Notes: generated from the sequence alone by a model not told the origin. A stretch of 64,000 nucleotides of DNA from Leptospira wolffii serovar Khorat str. Khorat-H2 (GCF_000306115.2 NZ_AKWX02000004.1:1-64000); one strand, 5' to 3'; positions 48,856 through 59,752 are shown, counted from the first letter of the stretch. Made by a program: numbers and translations.

Positions 48856-49756
48856 GTATTCCATCCGACATCTCACTCATTATACCTACGAGAAGCAGGT
48901 TTCGCATTGCCTGAATCTGGCTCATCTCTGTCCGGATTCCAACGATAGACAGATCTGCAGAGAATTGAAGATCAGTATTTTGCCTAAGCCGAAGCTTACG
49001 GAATTTAGAAAGGATTATTTCGGAAATACGGTTTATTCTTTCGCGGTCGAGACGCCTCATACCGTGCTTTCCGTGACCGCGGAAGCCAAGGTGACCACTT
49101 TCGAACCGGAAAAAAAATCCGGAGACAGATCGGTAACCGCTTCTCAAATATTAGAGAAATTGAAATCTCCTACGGAAAAGGAAACCCTGGAAGCGTTGGA
49201 ATTCGTGGGGGATTCTCCCTTTGTGGGGCGCTCCAGCGTTTACCGAAATTTCCTGATCCAATATCTACCCATGGATATCCCTTACGAGGAAGCAGTTCTG
49301 CGATACGTGAGGCGATTCCGGGAGGACTTCAAATTCAAGGCGGGTAGTACGAATATATACACTCCCTTGGACGAGGTTTTGGAAAAGAAGGAGGGAGTCT
49401 GCCAGGACTTTACCCATCTATCCATAGCCGCATTTCGTTCTCTCGGACTCCCTTGCAGATATGTTTCGGGTTATATCGAGACCTATCCTCCTCCCGGTAA
49501 GCCGAAACTGAGGGGGAGCGATGCGACCCATGCCTGGATTTCAGTATATGCGCCTGGACTTGGTTGGTTGGATTTCGATCCTACGAACGGAAAGGCGATC
49601 ACAGAAGAATACGTGAATACCTCCCTGGGGAGGGATTTCTCCGACGTTTCCCCTTTGAAAGGAATTCTTTTCGGAGGAGGAAAGCATAAACTGAAAGTGG
49701 AAGTGGATGTTTCCCAGATGGGGGACGATCCACACGCCATCGCGGGTCATATTTAA
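48848..49756 (+). CDS. transglutaminase-like protein, second copy
   Basis: 302 residues. Bact_transglu_N domain (about 1-90), then the core with Cys185 (KEGVCQDFTH), His228 (DATHAWISV) and Asp244 (LDFDPTNG), a full triad. Paralog of the N-terminal third of the DUF2126 fusion protein upstream, without the amidoligase. GGGAGG is five bases before the ATG, which overlaps the fusion gene by eight bases, so the pair is coupled. The longer frame from 48815 has no separate ribosome site. Confidence 0.93.
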   Translation: MAEYSIRHLTHYTYEKQVSHCLNLAHLCPDSNDRQICRELKISILPKPKLTEFRKDYFGNTVYSFAVETPHTVLSVTAEAKVTTFEPEKKSGDRSVTASQILEKLKSPTEKETLEALEFVGDSPFVGRSSVYRNFLIQYLPMDIPYEEAVLRYVRRFREDFKFKAGSTNIYTPLDEVLEKKEGVCQDFTHLSIAAFRSLGLPCRYVSGYIETYPPPGKPKLRGSDATHAWISVYAPGLGWLDFDPTNGKAITEEYVNTSLGRDFSDVSPLKGILFGGGKHKLKVEVDVSQMGDDPHAIAGHI

Positions 49757-49790
49757 AATTTTTCGATTTCTTATTCTTACCTTCCTAAAA

Positions 49791-49815
49791 TAAAAAAGCC
49801 CTCCTTTCGGAGGGC
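49791..49815 (-). terminator. intrinsic terminator of the desaturase gene
   Basis: On the minus strand GCCCTCC-GAAA-GGAGGGC (plus 49798-49815) is followed by six Ts: a stable GAAA-capped hairpin with a U-tract. It also faces the end of the plus-strand cluster. Confidence 0.9.
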
Positions 49816-49846
49816 GAGTAATGGGTTCAGGTTTTATGACTGCGAG

Positions 49847-50932
49847 TTAAGCCGCTTGAGTCAGGTCTCCGGAGACGAAGCGTTTCCAAGTGCGTAACGC
49901 AACCTTGTAATCCGACTCGGCTTCTTTCACCGCTTTCTTTCCTTCTTGTGAAGCCTTGAGATCGAGGAATCTTTGTTGGCTTTCCTGGACGGATTGACGA
50001 AGCGATTCCAATCTTTCCTCGAATCCTTTGCTTACGACGGCGGATTTGGATTCCAATTTGTCACGAAGGCGCTTTTCATCCATGACCATTTTCTTTCTAA
50101 GAATCTGCTCTTCGGAAATAGTCTTACGATCGCTTGCGAGTCCTAAGAAGGCGAATGTATTGATCAACCATTTGGTAGGATCGTAATCGAACCAACGGAT
50201 TCCGTTTCTGTAATCCGCTTGGAACTCGTGATGGAAATTATGGTATCCTTCTCCGAAAGTGAAAAGGGCGATAATCCAATTGTCTTTCGCGGTATGTTTG
50301 TCCGAGAAAGGTTGTGCTCCTTTGTAATGAGCCAAGGAGTTAATGAAAAAGGTCATATGGTGGTTGACTGCGATCCTTAGAGATCCCACGAGCAGCAGTC
50401 CTCCCAAAGCGTCGCCCCAAAGGGAGCAAAGAAGAATCGGGAAAATAAAGCCCATGAAGATTGCAATCGGATAATAATAGTCGTCCTGGAATTTGACCAG
50501 TTTATCTTCGTAAAGATCGTTTACGTTGACCGGAGTCCTGTGGTCTCTGTTTTCGAAGAGCCAAAGAATATGCGCATACCAGAATCCTTTCGTAATCGCA
50601 TAGGGATCCTCTTCCTTATCCACATAACGGTGGTGGATTCTATGATCGGAACTCCATTCGATGATGGATTGTTGGAAAGCTGCCGCTCCGAACAGAACGT
50701 AGAAAAGGCGGACCGGAAAGGAGGCCTTGTATGCTCTATGGGAGAATAAACGGTGGTATCCCCCTGTGATCGCTAATCCGGTCGCCGCCGTCATAAATAG
50801 GTAGGCGAGCCAGGTATTTAAAGGAATTCCTCGGGTGAGGATGAGCCATCCCGTGCCAATCACTCCAATGATGGGAGTGGCAAATAGGAAGATGGTCGTC
50901 TTCAATGCTAATTTCTTTTTCGTTTGTTCCAT
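49847..50932 (-). CDS. acyl-CoA/acyl lipid delta-9-type desaturase
   Basis: 361 residues. Integral membrane di-iron desaturase: His boxes HRLFSH (60-65), HRIHH (97-101) and HNFHH (231-235) with the usual spacing; several hydrophobic helices. The last ~70 residues (about 290-361) are a charged helical/coiled-coil extension not part of the catalytic domain. Inserts a cis double bond into acyl chains for membrane fluidity. Monocistronic, divergent from pyrE. Confidence 0.9.
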   Translation of the reverse strand: MEQTKKKLALKTTIFLFATPIIGVIGTGWLILTRGIPLNTWLAYLFMTAATGLAITGGYHRLFSHRAYKASFPVRLFYVLFGAAAFQQSIIEWSSDHRIHHRYVDKEEDPYAITKGFWYAHILWLFENRDHRTPVNVNDLYEDKLVKFQDDYYYPIAIFMGFIFPILLCSLWGDALGGLLLVGSLRIAVNHHMTFFINSLAHYKGAQPFSDKHTAKDNWIIALFTFGEGYHNFHHEFQADYRNGIRWFDYDPTKWLINTFAFLGLASDRKTISEEQILRKKMVMDEKRLRDKLESKSAVVSKGFEERLESLRQSVQESQQRFLDLKASQEGKKAVKEAESDYKVALRTWKRFVSGDLTQAA

Positions 50933-51073
50933 ATCGGTAATCCCGGTGGTGGTCTTTTGCTGAATAAGAGCGAAACCCGCAGTTCTGGTTGCAAAAAAAA
51001 CCGTTTTCTCGTTCGGTTCTTCGGGGAAAATGGGATTGGAAGACGAAAAGTTTCGTTTTTGGGAGCCATAATC

Positions 51074-51631
51074 TTGCGAACCGAATTATTCAAACTCGTT
51101 CAAAACCACGCGTATCGTTATCGGGAAGAGCCGTTTACTCTCGCGAGCGGTAAGAAATCCAGGCATTATTTCAATTGTAAGGAAATCACACTGCATCCGG
51201 AGAGATTGGAATTACTCTGCAAATATATCGTAGAAAAGCATCTTCCTGCCGCCGGATTGGAAGGGGCCGAAGCTTTCGGAGGGCTTACGATGGGAGCCGA
51301 TCCGATTTGCTATGGAGTGGCTTTGGAATCCAGAAGGCAAAATAAGAACGTGTTTCCTTTGATCGTGAGAAAACAGGCAAAGGATCACGGGACCAAAAAC
51401 CTGGTGGAAGGCGGTGTGAACGCGGTCAAATCCTGTGTGGTTGTGGACGACGTGGTTACCACAGGTGCCTCCACTCTTCAGGCGATTAAAAGTTTACGCG
51501 ACGCCGGACTGGAAGTGAACGCCTGCGTCTGTATTCTGGATCGGGAGGAAGGAGGAAGGGAAGCCATAGAAGCCGAAGGGATTCGGGTTTTCCCTATCTT
51601 CAAGAAATCCGAATTCGGCAACTTGGAATAA
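51074..51631 (+). CDS. pyrE: orotate phosphoribosyltransferase
   Basis: 185 residues from TTG at 51074 (MRTELFKLVQNHAYRY...), with GGGAG about nine bases upstream; ATG alternatives upstream (from 50924) would add 50 residues overlapping the divergent desaturase. Makes OMP from orotate and PRPP in pyrimidine synthesis. Key motif VVVDDVVTTGASTLQAI is the PRPP loop; KKSRHYFNCKEITLHPE and GLTMGADPICYGVAL are conserved. Followed by a membrane protein gene after four bases. Confidence 0.92.
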   Translation: MRTELFKLVQNHAYRYREEPFTLASGKKSRHYFNCKEITLHPERLELLCKYIVEKHLPAAGLEGAEAFGGLTMGADPICYGVALESRRQNKNVFPLIVRKQAKDHGTKNLVEGGVNAVKSCVVVDDVVTTGASTLQAIKSLRDAGLEVNACVCILDREEGGREAIEAEGIRVFPIFKKSEFGNLE

Positions 51632-51635
51632 GATC

Positions 51636-52346
51636 ATGTCCGTATTCAAATACGATTCCCCCGTTTTTAAGAAAAAGCTATTGATCCGAACAGGATTGGT
51701 AGTTCTCGTTTTTCTCATTTTTATAGGAGTGAGTCTCGTTCAGGTCGAGGCGGATAAGAGAGAATCCTTTCTTACCACCTATCTTTTCTTAGGAGGGGTT
51801 CTTCTACTTCTTCTCGTGAAAAATTATACGAGACAATTGAAGATCCTGGACGGAGCCAAGGTAGAGATAGACGGAAGGCTACTGAAACAATGGAACGCCA
51901 AGGGCCAATGTATGGAAGTGGACCTGAAGGATCTGGAGGGGATCGAGAAGGATAGTTTCCGTGGATACGATCGGATCCTTCTTCTTACCAAGCAAGGAAC
52001 CTATATACCACTTTTGAATCTGGAGAATATGGACGAATTCGTTTCCCAATTGGAGAAAAATTCGGGAAAGCAAGTGAAGGTATTTCAGGAAGATACTAGG
52101 ATTCTTACCTGGAAATCCCTTCTGGCCTTTCTTCCTTCCATCGGTGCGGCCATCGCTTATACCACCGGTTTTTGGAAGGAAAAGCAGGATGCGGTATTTA
52201 TTGTATTTGTCGCGAACGCTTTGCTCTTTCTATTGTATTTTCCAAAGGACAGAATGGATACCGGCTATTCCGCCAGAAAAAGATATATCTTTATCCTAGT
52301 CGTGCTTCTCGTCGCTTTGGTAGTGCACTATATGGGTTGGATTTAG
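51636..52346 (+). CDS. membrane protein, unknown
   Basis: 236 residues with helices at about 17-36 and 47-60, a soluble middle (about 65-145, with KNSGKQVKVFQED) and more helices at 150-235 (FLPSIGAAIAYTTGFW, FIVFVANALLFLLYFP, IFILVVLLVALVVHYMGW). No family recognised. Very close to pyrE, probably co-transcribed. Confidence 0.7.
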   Translation: MSVFKYDSPVFKKKLLIRTGLVVLVFLIFIGVSLVQVEADKRESFLTTYLFLGGVLLLLLVKNYTRQLKILDGAKVEIDGRLLKQWNAKGQCMEVDLKDLEGIEKDSFRGYDRILLLTKQGTYIPLLNLENMDEFVSQLEKNSGKQVKVFQEDTRILTWKSLLAFLPSIGAAIAYTTGFWKEKQDAVFIVFVANALLFLLYFPKDRMDTGYSARKRYIFILVVLLVALVVHYMGWI

Positions 52347-52348
52347 AA

Positions 52349-53290
52349 TCAACCGATAGAACCGGAGTTTGTGATTCCTTTCAGTATATTCATTTTCTTT
52401 TGAGCGAGTCTTCGCAATTCCGTCATATCCATAGTGTAGCCGGAGAGAAGCGGATCTAGATGAATATGGGATTCCATTTTCTGGATGCTATCACGTATGA
52501 ATTTTAAATCTTCGAAGTTGGTAAGCTTCCCGCTCAGAATCAGTTTTCGAACCGTATCGAATTCGTATTTCCTAAGATGGATCCTCACCAGGAACTCCAC
52601 CGAGAATTTGGACGTGAGCCTAGACCAGGGACTTTTGGGATTTAAGGCGACTTCGCTGGAAGAAACCACATCCGCGGCTCTTTTCATGGAAGAAGCGCTG
52701 CCCCCACCTAGCGGACCTAATTCATAATCGGGAATATCTCTTGCGACTGCGACGGGAGTCCCAGCTTTCTCCAATAATTCGGACAGAAGGTTCCGCTTGC
52801 GGTTTTCCTCATATTCGTTGGGCGCCGCGGTAAGAACCCTTTGGTATTCCTCGAGCATCACCGCGATATTGATGAATCTACCTAGAGGGGTATTATTATG
52901 CTCTTTGATTTTAGGAAATAATTCTCTAGTGATTTGAAAGGGGGACTTTCTCTTGTAATAGGTGGCCTCGTAGGCCTTTTCTAATTTCTTTTCCGCGAAT
53001 CCTTTCAGATCGTTCACGATTTTCAGATCCGCGTAAACGTACGCGTCCACTCCTTGGTCCTGGTCCCTGGAATTTTTGGACGATTCCGGCAAAACGATTT
53101 TGATGATGAAAATATATCTCGCCTCACGTAGAAGTTCTAGGGATTGACGGATATCACTGGCCTCCCTGGAGTAGAAGGCCATCATATCCTTTAGAAAAGT
53201 GTCGGAAGAAGGGATCCGATTGTCTTCCTGTTGGTTGATTTTCTTGATTTCCTCGGCGAGTTCCAAGGCGATTTCAAGGGGTGTGGCCAT
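52349..53290 (-). CDS. soluble protein of unknown function
   Basis: 313 residues, mainly helical and charged, no signal peptide or membrane segment. Segments such as FYSREASDIRQSLELLREARYIFIIKIVLPE and PFQITRELFPKIKEHNNTPLGRFIN look like a folded cytoplasmic protein. I do not recognise it. Convergent with the preceding membrane gene (two bases apart) and followed by the ABC permease gene upstream on the same strand. Confidence 0.75.
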   Translation of the reverse strand: MATPLEIALELAEEIKKINQQEDNRIPSSDTFLKDMMAFYSREASDIRQSLELLREARYIFIIKIVLPESSKNSRDQDQGVDAYVYADLKIVNDLKGFAEKKLEKAYEATYYKRKSPFQITRELFPKIKEHNNTPLGRFINIAVMLEEYQRVLTAAPNEYEENRKRNLLSELLEKAGTPVAVARDIPDYELGPLGGGSASSMKRAADVVSSSEVALNPKSPWSRLTSKFSVEFLVRIHLRKYEFDTVRKLILSGKLTNFEDLKFIRDSIQKMESHIHLDPLLSGYTMDMTELRRLAQKKMNILKGITNSGSIG

Positions 53291-53338
53291 CGAAGAATAG
53301 GTTATGCTCCCCCCGACTGGGAATCAAGATAGTTTTCT

Positions 53339-55843
53339 TTACTCGGGACTGAGCTGAAAGCTCATTTTTCTCAAGATAAACAGAGGATAGACGGAGGAAA
53401 TCCAACCGATGATCGGCGCCGAGACTAGGATGAGGCTTGGAATTTCCGGTTGAAAGGAGAATGTCAGGGTCCAACCGAACGCGTTCTTATTTACCACGTA
53501 TAAAATGATCGGAGATAGTATCAGGGAGGATACGATGCCTAATAAGGCGCCGAGGCTCGTTAGAAAAATCGCTTCGGATTTCAGAATGGTTCCTAACTGT
53601 CCAGTCGATGCGCCTAAATATTTCAATAAGCCGAGGATCCTGCGCTTATCATAGAGGGTGTGAATGAGAGAGGAAAGAAGGGAAATGAGAGAGATAAAAA
53701 TCGCAGTGGCCTTTAGGGAATCCAAAACTTGGAAAACCTTATTGATCTCGTAGAGATAGATCTGTCTCAATTCGTAGGAATCCAGAAGATTCAGGTCGGC
53801 TAATTCCGGATCGGATCCCAAGAAGGAATCGAGTATTTCCTTTGCCCTGGCAATTCCCTCCTTTCCCGAATATTCCTTATTTAGAAAGAGTTTGATGGAG
53901 TTCAAAGTATCGATATCGAAAAATTTTCCGTAAGAGCGAATATCCATCATTACGGTTCCCCTTTCCGAGAAAAAATGCTCCTTGATTCCGCGGATTCTGA
54001 ACTCGATTCTTCCCTTAGGAGTTTGGGAGGCTAACAAGTCTCCGACTTTCAGATTCTGTAGATAGGCCATATTCGAAGAAATTAATATGTCGGTAGGTCC
54101 TTGGACGGAGTTCTCGATTCTTTCCGGCTTATTTGCATAAACGGAAAAATCGTAGGCGTGTACCGTAAATTCGCCTCTGTCCGTCTCGAATTGGGTATTT
54201 ACCAAAAAGCCGTCCAGGTAGGAACTGATGCCTAATTTTCGTATCCGATTCGGCAGATCGGTAGGAACTCCTCCATGGATACCGGAATGAAAATAACGAT
54301 CGTTTATGATCGTAAAGTCGGAAGGATATTCGGAATCCACCCAATCGTTCAGGGATTTCTTATAACTATCCGTTAGGACGGTCAGGCATAGCACCAAAGA
54401 AACCGCGAGCATTACCGTCGCAGCGGTCAGAGTGTTTCTGCCCGGATTTTCCTTCAATTCCTCCATGCCTATCTTCAGGAAGGGAAGGCCCTTGTCCGTT
54501 CCGTCCAGAATCCGGACTATGAACCCGCTTAAGACGGAAAGAATATAAGGAAAAGCGAATGTAATTCCGATTACGATACCTCCTACTCCCGCCAAACCGA
54601 AAAGAGGCAGTTTCCAGGGAGAAGGTAGGTTCGCTATACACAAGGAGACCAGAAATAAGACGAATCCCCAGACGGCCATTTTCCCGTTCGAGGTTTTACT
54701 TTTCTCTTTTTGGATTTCTCTCAGAATGGAGAGTGGGGGAACTTTACCTGCTCTTACTGCCGGATAGACCGCGGATAGAATAGAGCCTAAAATTCCCAAT
54801 GCTGCGGCGAGTCCCAGGTCCAGTGGAGAGATGGAATTATAGGTGGAGAGTAGATTCTTATCCACGAGCCCCGATTCCGGGCGAAAGAAATCCAATCCGG
54901 AAAAATACACTCCTAGGAATAAACCCAAAACGGTCCCTAAGATTCCCAATACAACGGATTGGCTTAAGAAAAGAAGAATGGAACCTTTTACGCTCAAACC
55001 TAAAGTTCTGAGGATCCCCAATTCTTTTTCTCTGCTTAGGAACAAACCGGACATTGTATTCGATACCATGAAGAACGCTATGAGTAGGGAAATAAAAGAG
55101 ATAATGAGAAGATTCAACTGGAAAGAACGAAGAGCGTTCGCCGATCTTTCCCGGATCTCGTCTGCGGTTTCTATCTTAAGATTGGATCCGAATTCCGAAA
55201 CAAATTCGTTCTTAACTTCCTTTAGATCCGATTTCTCGCTTCGGATTAGAAAATAATCGGGTCCGGTAATCCCGGGGATTCTTTCGCTAGCAAGGGAGAT
55301 ATCCTCGAATACGAGGTATCCTCCTTCCACATCCACGGGCTCGTAATCTCTGAATTCGATTCTTTTCTTTCCGAATAGAAGAGTGAAGGAGGCTCCGCCG
55401 AATCTGTCCGCCAGGGATTTAGAAACGAACGTTTTCTCTAAAGGGGAGCGCTTGTCCGCTGTAGGAACTTTTTCTTTGGATGCAAATCCGTCTTTCGTCA
55501 GATCCAATCCAAAGTATAAAACTCTTAGATTGTCGGAGGAAATTCCCTCCCTTTGGATTCTGGGACGAGCGATTTTAATATGTCTGAACTTAGGCTCCGA
55601 GTAGAATTTGGAGAGAATATTCCAGTCCAAGCCCTGTCCCGGTTGGGGTGAGGAAATCTTCAGATTAAAATCCCCTTTCAGATATCCCATAGAGAAATCC
55701 ACGAGTGATTTTTCCGCTTTATGCGCATTTGTGGTCGTGGATAAGAATAAACCGACGCCCAGCGCGATTCCTAGGAGCGCGAATACGAATCGGGGAAGAT
55801 GGGTCTTAAAATATTCGTAAAGAAAAAGAACGTACAGATTCAT
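53339..55843 (-). CDS. ABC transporter permease with two FtsX domains
   Basis: 834 residues. Two MacB/FtsX permease units: helix near 15-30, periplasmic region, helices about 240-380, then a second periplasmic region and helices about 690-830; sequences such as [21 protein letters not shown] and [18 protein letters not shown] are typical FtsX loops. Related to lipoprotein-releasing (LolC/E) and YbbP-like permeases. Coupled to the ATPase by ATGA (55840-55843). Confidence 0.88.
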   Translation of the reverse strand: MNLYVLFLYEYFKTHLPRFVFALLGIALGVGLFLSTTTNAHKAEKSLVDFSMGYLKGDFNLKISSPQPGQGLDWNILSKFYSEPKFRHIKIARPRIQREGISSDNLRVLYFGLDLTKDGFASKEKVPTADKRSPLEKTFVSKSLADRFGGASFTLLFGKKRIEFRDYEPVDVEGGYLVFEDISLASERIPGITGPDYFLIRSEKSDLKEVKNEFVSEFGSNLKIETADEIRERSANALRSFQLNLLIISFISLLIAFFMVSNTMSGLFLSREKELGILRTLGLSVKGSILLFLSQSVVLGILGTVLGLFLGVYFSGLDFFRPESGLVDKNLLSTYNSISPLDLGLAAALGILGSILSAVYPAVRAGKVPPLSILREIQKEKSKTSNGKMAVWGFVLFLVSLCIANLPSPWKLPLFGLAGVGGIVIGITFAFPYILSVLSGFIVRILDGTDKGLPFLKIGMEELKENPGRNTLTAATVMLAVSLVLCLTVLTDSYKKSLNDWVDSEYPSDFTIINDRYFHSGIHGGVPTDLPNRIRKLGISSYLDGFLVNTQFETDRGEFTVHAYDFSVYANKPERIENSVQGPTDILISSNMAYLQNLKVGDLLASQTPKGRIEFRIRGIKEHFFSERGTVMMDIRSYGKFFDIDTLNSIKLFLNKEYSGKEGIARAKEILDSFLGSDPELADLNLLDSYELRQIYLYEINKVFQVLDSLKATAIFISLISLLSSLIHTLYDKRRILGLLKYLGASTGQLGTILKSEAIFLTSLGALLGIVSSLILSPIILYVVNKNAFGWTLTFSFQPEIPSLILVSAPIIGWISSVYPLFILRKMSFQLSPE

Positions 55844-56547
55844 GATACGCTGAAAGCCGGATTTCCTTCGGGAAGAATAAGACCGTCTTTCATTTTCAGA
55901 CGAATCTTTCCTTTTTCTCCGATTCCACCGTCGTGGGTCACGACGAATAGGGAGAATTTTTCCTTTTCCTGCAGGCTAAGTAGGAGTTCCAAAATTTTCG
56001 CCGCATGATACGTATCCAGATTTCCAGTAGGCTCGTCCGCTAGGATGATTCGAGGGGATTTAGCGATCGCTCTTGCGATTGCGACCCTTTGCTGTTCTCC
56101 TCCGGACAACTCGTCGGGTTTATGCCGGAGCCTATGAGAAAGATCCACTTTTTCTAATGCGTTTTGGGCTAGCTCCCTCGCCGCCTTTTTTCCCATCCCG
56201 GAAATATAAAGGGGGAGGGCCACGTTTTCCATCGCGCTGAGATAGGGAAGAAGATGAAAAAATTGGAATATGATTCCCGTATCCCTTCTCCTGTATTCGG
56301 TAAGTTCCTCTTCGGAGAACTCCGCGATGTTTCTGCCTCCCACCCAGACCTCTCCCGAGTCCGCTTGGTCGATTCCGGATAGAATATTCAGAAAGGTGGA
56401 TTTGCCGGACCCGGAAGGTCCCATTAGAGTGAGAAACGTATCCGCCACATCCAGATCGATTCCTTTCAAAACGGAAACGGATTGTTTTCCGGTTTTGTAG
56501 GTTTTTGTCAAATTACGGATAATGATTCTGCTGGCCGGATGCGACAT
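55840..56547 (-). CDS. ABC transporter ATPase, LolD/YbbA-like
   Basis: 235 residues from the ATG at 56547 (a TTG at 56580 would add 11). Walker [10 protein letters not shown], signature [14 protein letters not shown], Walker [13 protein letters not shown], and THD of the H-loop. Drives the FtsX-type permease encoded next; the pair may extract lipoproteins or lipids, or act on peptidoglycan hydrolases, which sequence alone does not decide. Confidence 0.9.
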   Translation of the reverse strand: MSHPASRIIIRNLTKTYKTGKQSVSVLKGIDLDVADTFLTLMGPSGSGKSTFLNILSGIDQADSGEVWVGGRNIAEFSEEELTEYRRRDTGIIFQFFHLLPYLSAMENVALPLYISGMGKKAARELAQNALEKVDLSHRLRHKPDELSGGEQQRVAIARAIAKSPRIILADEPTGNLDTYHAAKILELLLSLQEKEKFSLFVVTHDGGIGEKGKIRLKMKDGLILPEGNPAFSVS

Positions 56548-56630
56548 GCATCCATTTTCGAAATGAGGGGAGAATGGCAAGGAAAAGAAGGAATTCTCAC
56601 CTAGACCTTAGTGCTTCGTTTAGTTTGTGG

Positions 56631-56660
56631 GAAAACCTTTCCTCCTACAAGGAGGAAAGG
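56631..56660 (-). terminator. intrinsic terminator of the SpoIID-domain gene
   Basis: CCTTTCCTCC (56636-56645) and GGAGGAAAGG (56651-56660) form a perfect 10-bp stem around TACAA; read on the minus strand it is followed by TTTT. It lies just downstream of the SpoIID gene. Confidence 0.75.
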
Positions 56661-56702
56661 ATATCAGAGAAATCTAGGTAGGATCTTAGGGATTGGAATT
56701 TT

Positions 56703-57824
56703 CTATCTGGTAATTCTTGCGAATTCGATTCCTTGGTAATAGTGACGGATAATATCCGCGTAGTTATAATTCTGTTTTGCCATTCCGAAACTTCCCCACT
56801 GGCTTAAGCCCACTCCGTGTCCGGAACCCATTCCCTTGATCAAGAATCCGTCTTGGTCTCTTTTGATTCCGAAGCGAAGGGATTTCACCGTGGCTCCGAA
56901 TAGGCTTCTGAATTCTTTTCCTTTGATTTTGCTTGTGCCTTGTTTTCCGATCACTTCCAACAAATCCACTCTACCGGAAGGAGTTCTGGAAAGAACCTGA
57001 ACCGATTGCACCGAGCCTACTCCTAAAGAGGAGAGAACGGAGTCCATTCTATCCTGAGTGAGACTCTCTTTCCAAACGAAATTGTCTCCCGCTTCGTCGA
57101 ACTTGGAAGGCACGGATTCCAGATAAGGTAGACGCTTTCCTCCCCATACTTGGTCGGGAGTTTCGGTTCTTCCTCCGCTATTCGAATGAAAGAACATATG
57201 GATGGGATCCTCGTCGTAAACTGCGAGTACTCCTTCGGTATCCCGAACCGCTGCGGTGGTTCTCGGATTTTCCTTGTCCATCCCTGCATACGCTTGGGAA
57301 TTCACGGTCGCTTCCACGTCGTAGGCTGCGTCTTTCTTATTCAACATTTCACGAACCGCATACGTACGGGAACAGATGGATTGCGCTTTTAAGGCTTCCG
57401 TCGGCCAAGAAGAAGGAACTTCGGAAGGTACCACGGCGAATAGATATTCTTCCAGAGGAACTCGATTGATGATAAGAACAGATCCGTTTTTATCCGGTTG
57501 GAGTAGAATTTCTCCTCTCATTTTTCTTCCCTTATACTCTAAGCCCGGGTTTTCGGAAACGAAACGGATCGGAGCCTTCAGACGTTTTGCGTCCAGGGAA
57601 ACGGAATCGTAAGCTCTCTTGATCAGAAGATCGTTCACATCATAAACGTATATGACTCCGTCCGCTTTCAATAGGAGGTCCGATTCCGCCTTTCCTAAAA
57701 ATACCCGGATTTTCTCGGTAGCTTTTACTGCATGAGCCGGATTCCAAGGTTTGATGATGACCGTATTGCAACCCCAGGTTGCGAGAATCAGAAAGAAAAA
57801 GAGTAATAGTTTGGTTCGTTTCAT
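56703..57824 (-). CDS. SpoIID/LytB-domain lipoprotein
   Basis: 373 residues from the ATG at 57824 ([19 protein letters not shown], lipobox ATWGC). SpoIID domain features: [54 protein letters not shown] and [19 protein letters not shown]. SpoIID proteins are lytic transglycosylases on denuded glycan strands; in non-sporulating Gram-negatives they act in envelope remodelling. The frame before 57824 (to 57950) overlaps the next gene and lacks a signal. Confidence 0.87.
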   Translation of the reverse strand: MKRTKLLLFFFLILATWGCNTVIIKPWNPAHAVKATEKIRVFLGKAESDLLLKADGVIYVYDVNDLLIKRAYDSVSLDAKRLKAPIRFVSENPGLEYKGRKMRGEILLQPDKNGSVLIINRVPLEEYLFAVVPSEVPSSWPTEALKAQSICSRTYAVREMLNKKDAAYDVEATVNSQAYAGMDKENPRTTAAVRDTEGVLAVYDEDPIHMFFHSNSGGRTETPDQVWGGKRLPYLESVPSKFDEAGDNFVWKESLTQDRMDSVLSSLGVGSVQSVQVLSRTPSGRVDLLEVIGKQGTSKIKGKEFRSLFGATVKSLRFGIKRDQDGFLIKGMGSGHGVGLSQWGSFGMAKQNYNYADIIRHYYQGIEFARITR

Positions 57825-57883
57825 GGCGCCTACGCGGAGTTTTCCCCTTTGGATACTAGTATCGAGGGTTTCGAAAATTCGCT

Positions 57884-59224
57884 TCAGCGTTTTTTGGGAG
57901 AAAAATAGGCCACTGCTTCCATATGAGGGGTCTGGGGAAACGGATCGCAAAGAAGAAAGTCCTCCAGAACGTAGGATTCTTCCAGTAATTTGGTATCTCG
58001 GATCAGATTATACGGATTGCAAGATACGTAGAATAATTGCCGGACAGGGTTCCGATTCAGAAATTCGCATAGCTCCGGAGATAAGCCGCTTCTGGGCGGA
58101 TCCGCGATCAATACGGAATCCTTCCAAGGAAGAGAGGCGGATTCCATTTTAAGGATCCCTTTTTTATGAAATAGATCGAATGCGGAATATTCTATTTTCT
58201 TGTCCGGAAACTCGCGAGCCAATGTTTCCTCTCCGGCAGAGACGGAGGAGGGAACGATATCGATTCCTAAAATATGAGGAAAGTCCTTGCCGAAGAGCAA
58301 AGAGAAGAATCCGCTCCCGCAGAAAAGATCCACCAAAGTTTCCGAAGGCTCCAGTCGTTTTCGAATGAAGTCCAGTATCGTTAAGAATTCCCTTGGATTG
58401 GGTTGAAAGAAACCGTCGAAAGGAATCTTAAAAGTCCTAGTTTCTATTTTCTCTTCCAGAAACAAATTTCCTTTGGCAGCGAAAGCTTCTCCGGAGGCGG
58501 AGATCTCCCCTTTTCTGCGGTTGAAGCAAAGAACGATATTTTTTGCGGTAGATATTTTCGGAATTTCTTCCGTGAATCTGGAAAGTTCAGGGCTATTTCT
58601 AAAATCTTCGGTAAAAGTGAAGATCGTCATGGAATCTTCCGTAAAGACGGATTTTCTGAGAGTGACGTATTTGAGATAACCAGTTTCCTTCTTTCGATCG
58701 TATTCCAATTCGGGAAAGGTCTTTAGAACCGATGGCAAAATTCGCATTTCCTCGTTGGCCCAGTCCGATTGTATGGAGCAGGATTCCAGGTCTACGATCC
58801 TTCGGAAGTTTCCGGCCATGCGCAATCCGACGATTCGGTTCGGAAACACCACAAAATCCATTCTGTTTCGATAGCCGTAAGATCCGGAAGCGGGGGAGGA
58901 TCCTCCCGTTTTACTTAAGAGACTCAGTTCGCTAAGTACCGGATCCGATTTTAAACGGAATTGTTCGGAATAGGGAAGGTGTTGCCCTGAACAACCTCCG
59001 CATTCTCCGAATTTGGGGCATGAAGGAATAGCGCTTCTTTCTTTAAGGTCGACGGGATTCCATTTATAGAAGAATTTTCTTTTTCCGAATTTATAGACGT
59101 CGTAAACGTCTCCCGGCAAGGCATAAGGGATCTCTAATTTCTTTTTTCCTAATATTCCGACCCCTCTCAGGTTGGGAAGAAGGGTCTCAACGGTTACTCG
59201 ACCGTCTGGCTCTCTATCGAACAT
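57884..59224 (-). CDS. 23S rRNA (uracil-C5)-type methyltransferase, RlmD/TrmA family
   Basis: 446 residues. N-terminal TRAM-like part, then an iron-sulfur cluster site with Cys69, Cys75, Cys78 ([10 protein letters not shown]) and Cys149, matching the RlmD cysteine pattern. SAM domain with [24 protein letters not shown], catalytic Cys in [11 protein letters not shown] and Glu in HMEAVAY. Methylates a uridine in rRNA (RlmD/RlmCD-like) or tRNA (TrmA-like); target not decided. Confidence 0.9.
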   Translation of the reverse strand: MFDREPDGRVTVETLLPNLRGVGILGKKKLEIPYALPGDVYDVYKFGKRKFFYKWNPVDLKERSAIPSCPKFGECGGCSGQHLPYSEQFRLKSDPVLSELSLLSKTGGSSPASGSYGYRNRMDFVVFPNRIVGLRMAGNFRRIVDLESCSIQSDWANEEMRILPSVLKTFPELEYDRKKETGYLKYVTLRKSVFTEDSMTIFTFTEDFRNSPELSRFTEEIPKISTAKNIVLCFNRRKGEISASGEAFAAKGNLFLEEKIETRTFKIPFDGFFQPNPREFLTILDFIRKRLEPSETLVDLFCGSGFFSLLFGKDFPHILGIDIVPSSVSAGEETLAREFPDKKIEYSAFDLFHKKGILKMESASLPWKDSVLIADPPRSGLSPELCEFLNRNPVRQLFYVSCNPYNLIRDTKLLEESYVLEDFLLCDPFPQTPHMEAVAYFSPKKR

Positions 59225-59238
59225 GGGTAAGGATCTGC

Positions 59239-59682
59239 TTAGGAGCGGATCTCAATATTTTCCAGGCCCTGATTGGTGAAGATTTCTTCGTATTTACTGA
59301 TATAAGGGGCTTCTTTCTCGATTCTTTCCTCGATCGCCATGCCCGCCACTCCTGTTTCCCCGTATTCCTGTAGGAAATCCCGTCTTGCCATGCGGTGTAT
59401 TAGCTCGTCCCAGAAAAGTTCGTTATCGTAATCGGAGATAATATCGAATATATCCGTCTGGTCTTCGAATTTGCGAGTCGGATAGAAGATATCGTCGGCC
59501 GCATCGTAGTCCACGAATTCCTGCTTCCCAAAATCCTTGGCGAAGGAAAGAATGTATTGCTCGAGTTCCGCATAGCTGTTCAATTCCTCGTCTCCCTCGT
59601 TGAATGCGTTGATCATCCAACTGGAGATCGCGATGGATTTTAACAAGGTTTCGTACTGCTCGGGGGTGAACTCAATATTCAT
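59239..59682 (-). CDS. acidic small protein, unknown
   Basis: 147 residues from the ATG at 59682 with GAGGA upstream. Very acidic (EGDEELNSYAELEQY, FDIISDYDNELFWDEL), no signal or membrane segment. Not recognised. It lies between the methyltransferase gene and a divergent lipoprotein gene. Confidence 0.7.
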   Translation of the reverse strand: MNIEFTPEQYETLLKSIAISSWMINAFNEGDEELNSYAELEQYILSFAKDFGKQEFVDYDAADDIFYPTRKFEDQTDIFDIISDYDNELFWDELIHRMARRDFLQEYGETGVAGMAIEERIEKEAPYISKYEEIFTNQGLENIEIRS

Positions 59683-59752
59683 GGAAAATCCTCGATCTAA
59701 GGACAATTTTACCCGGAGTCGTCAAGGGGCTACTAGATTTTTTGTCCCATAC

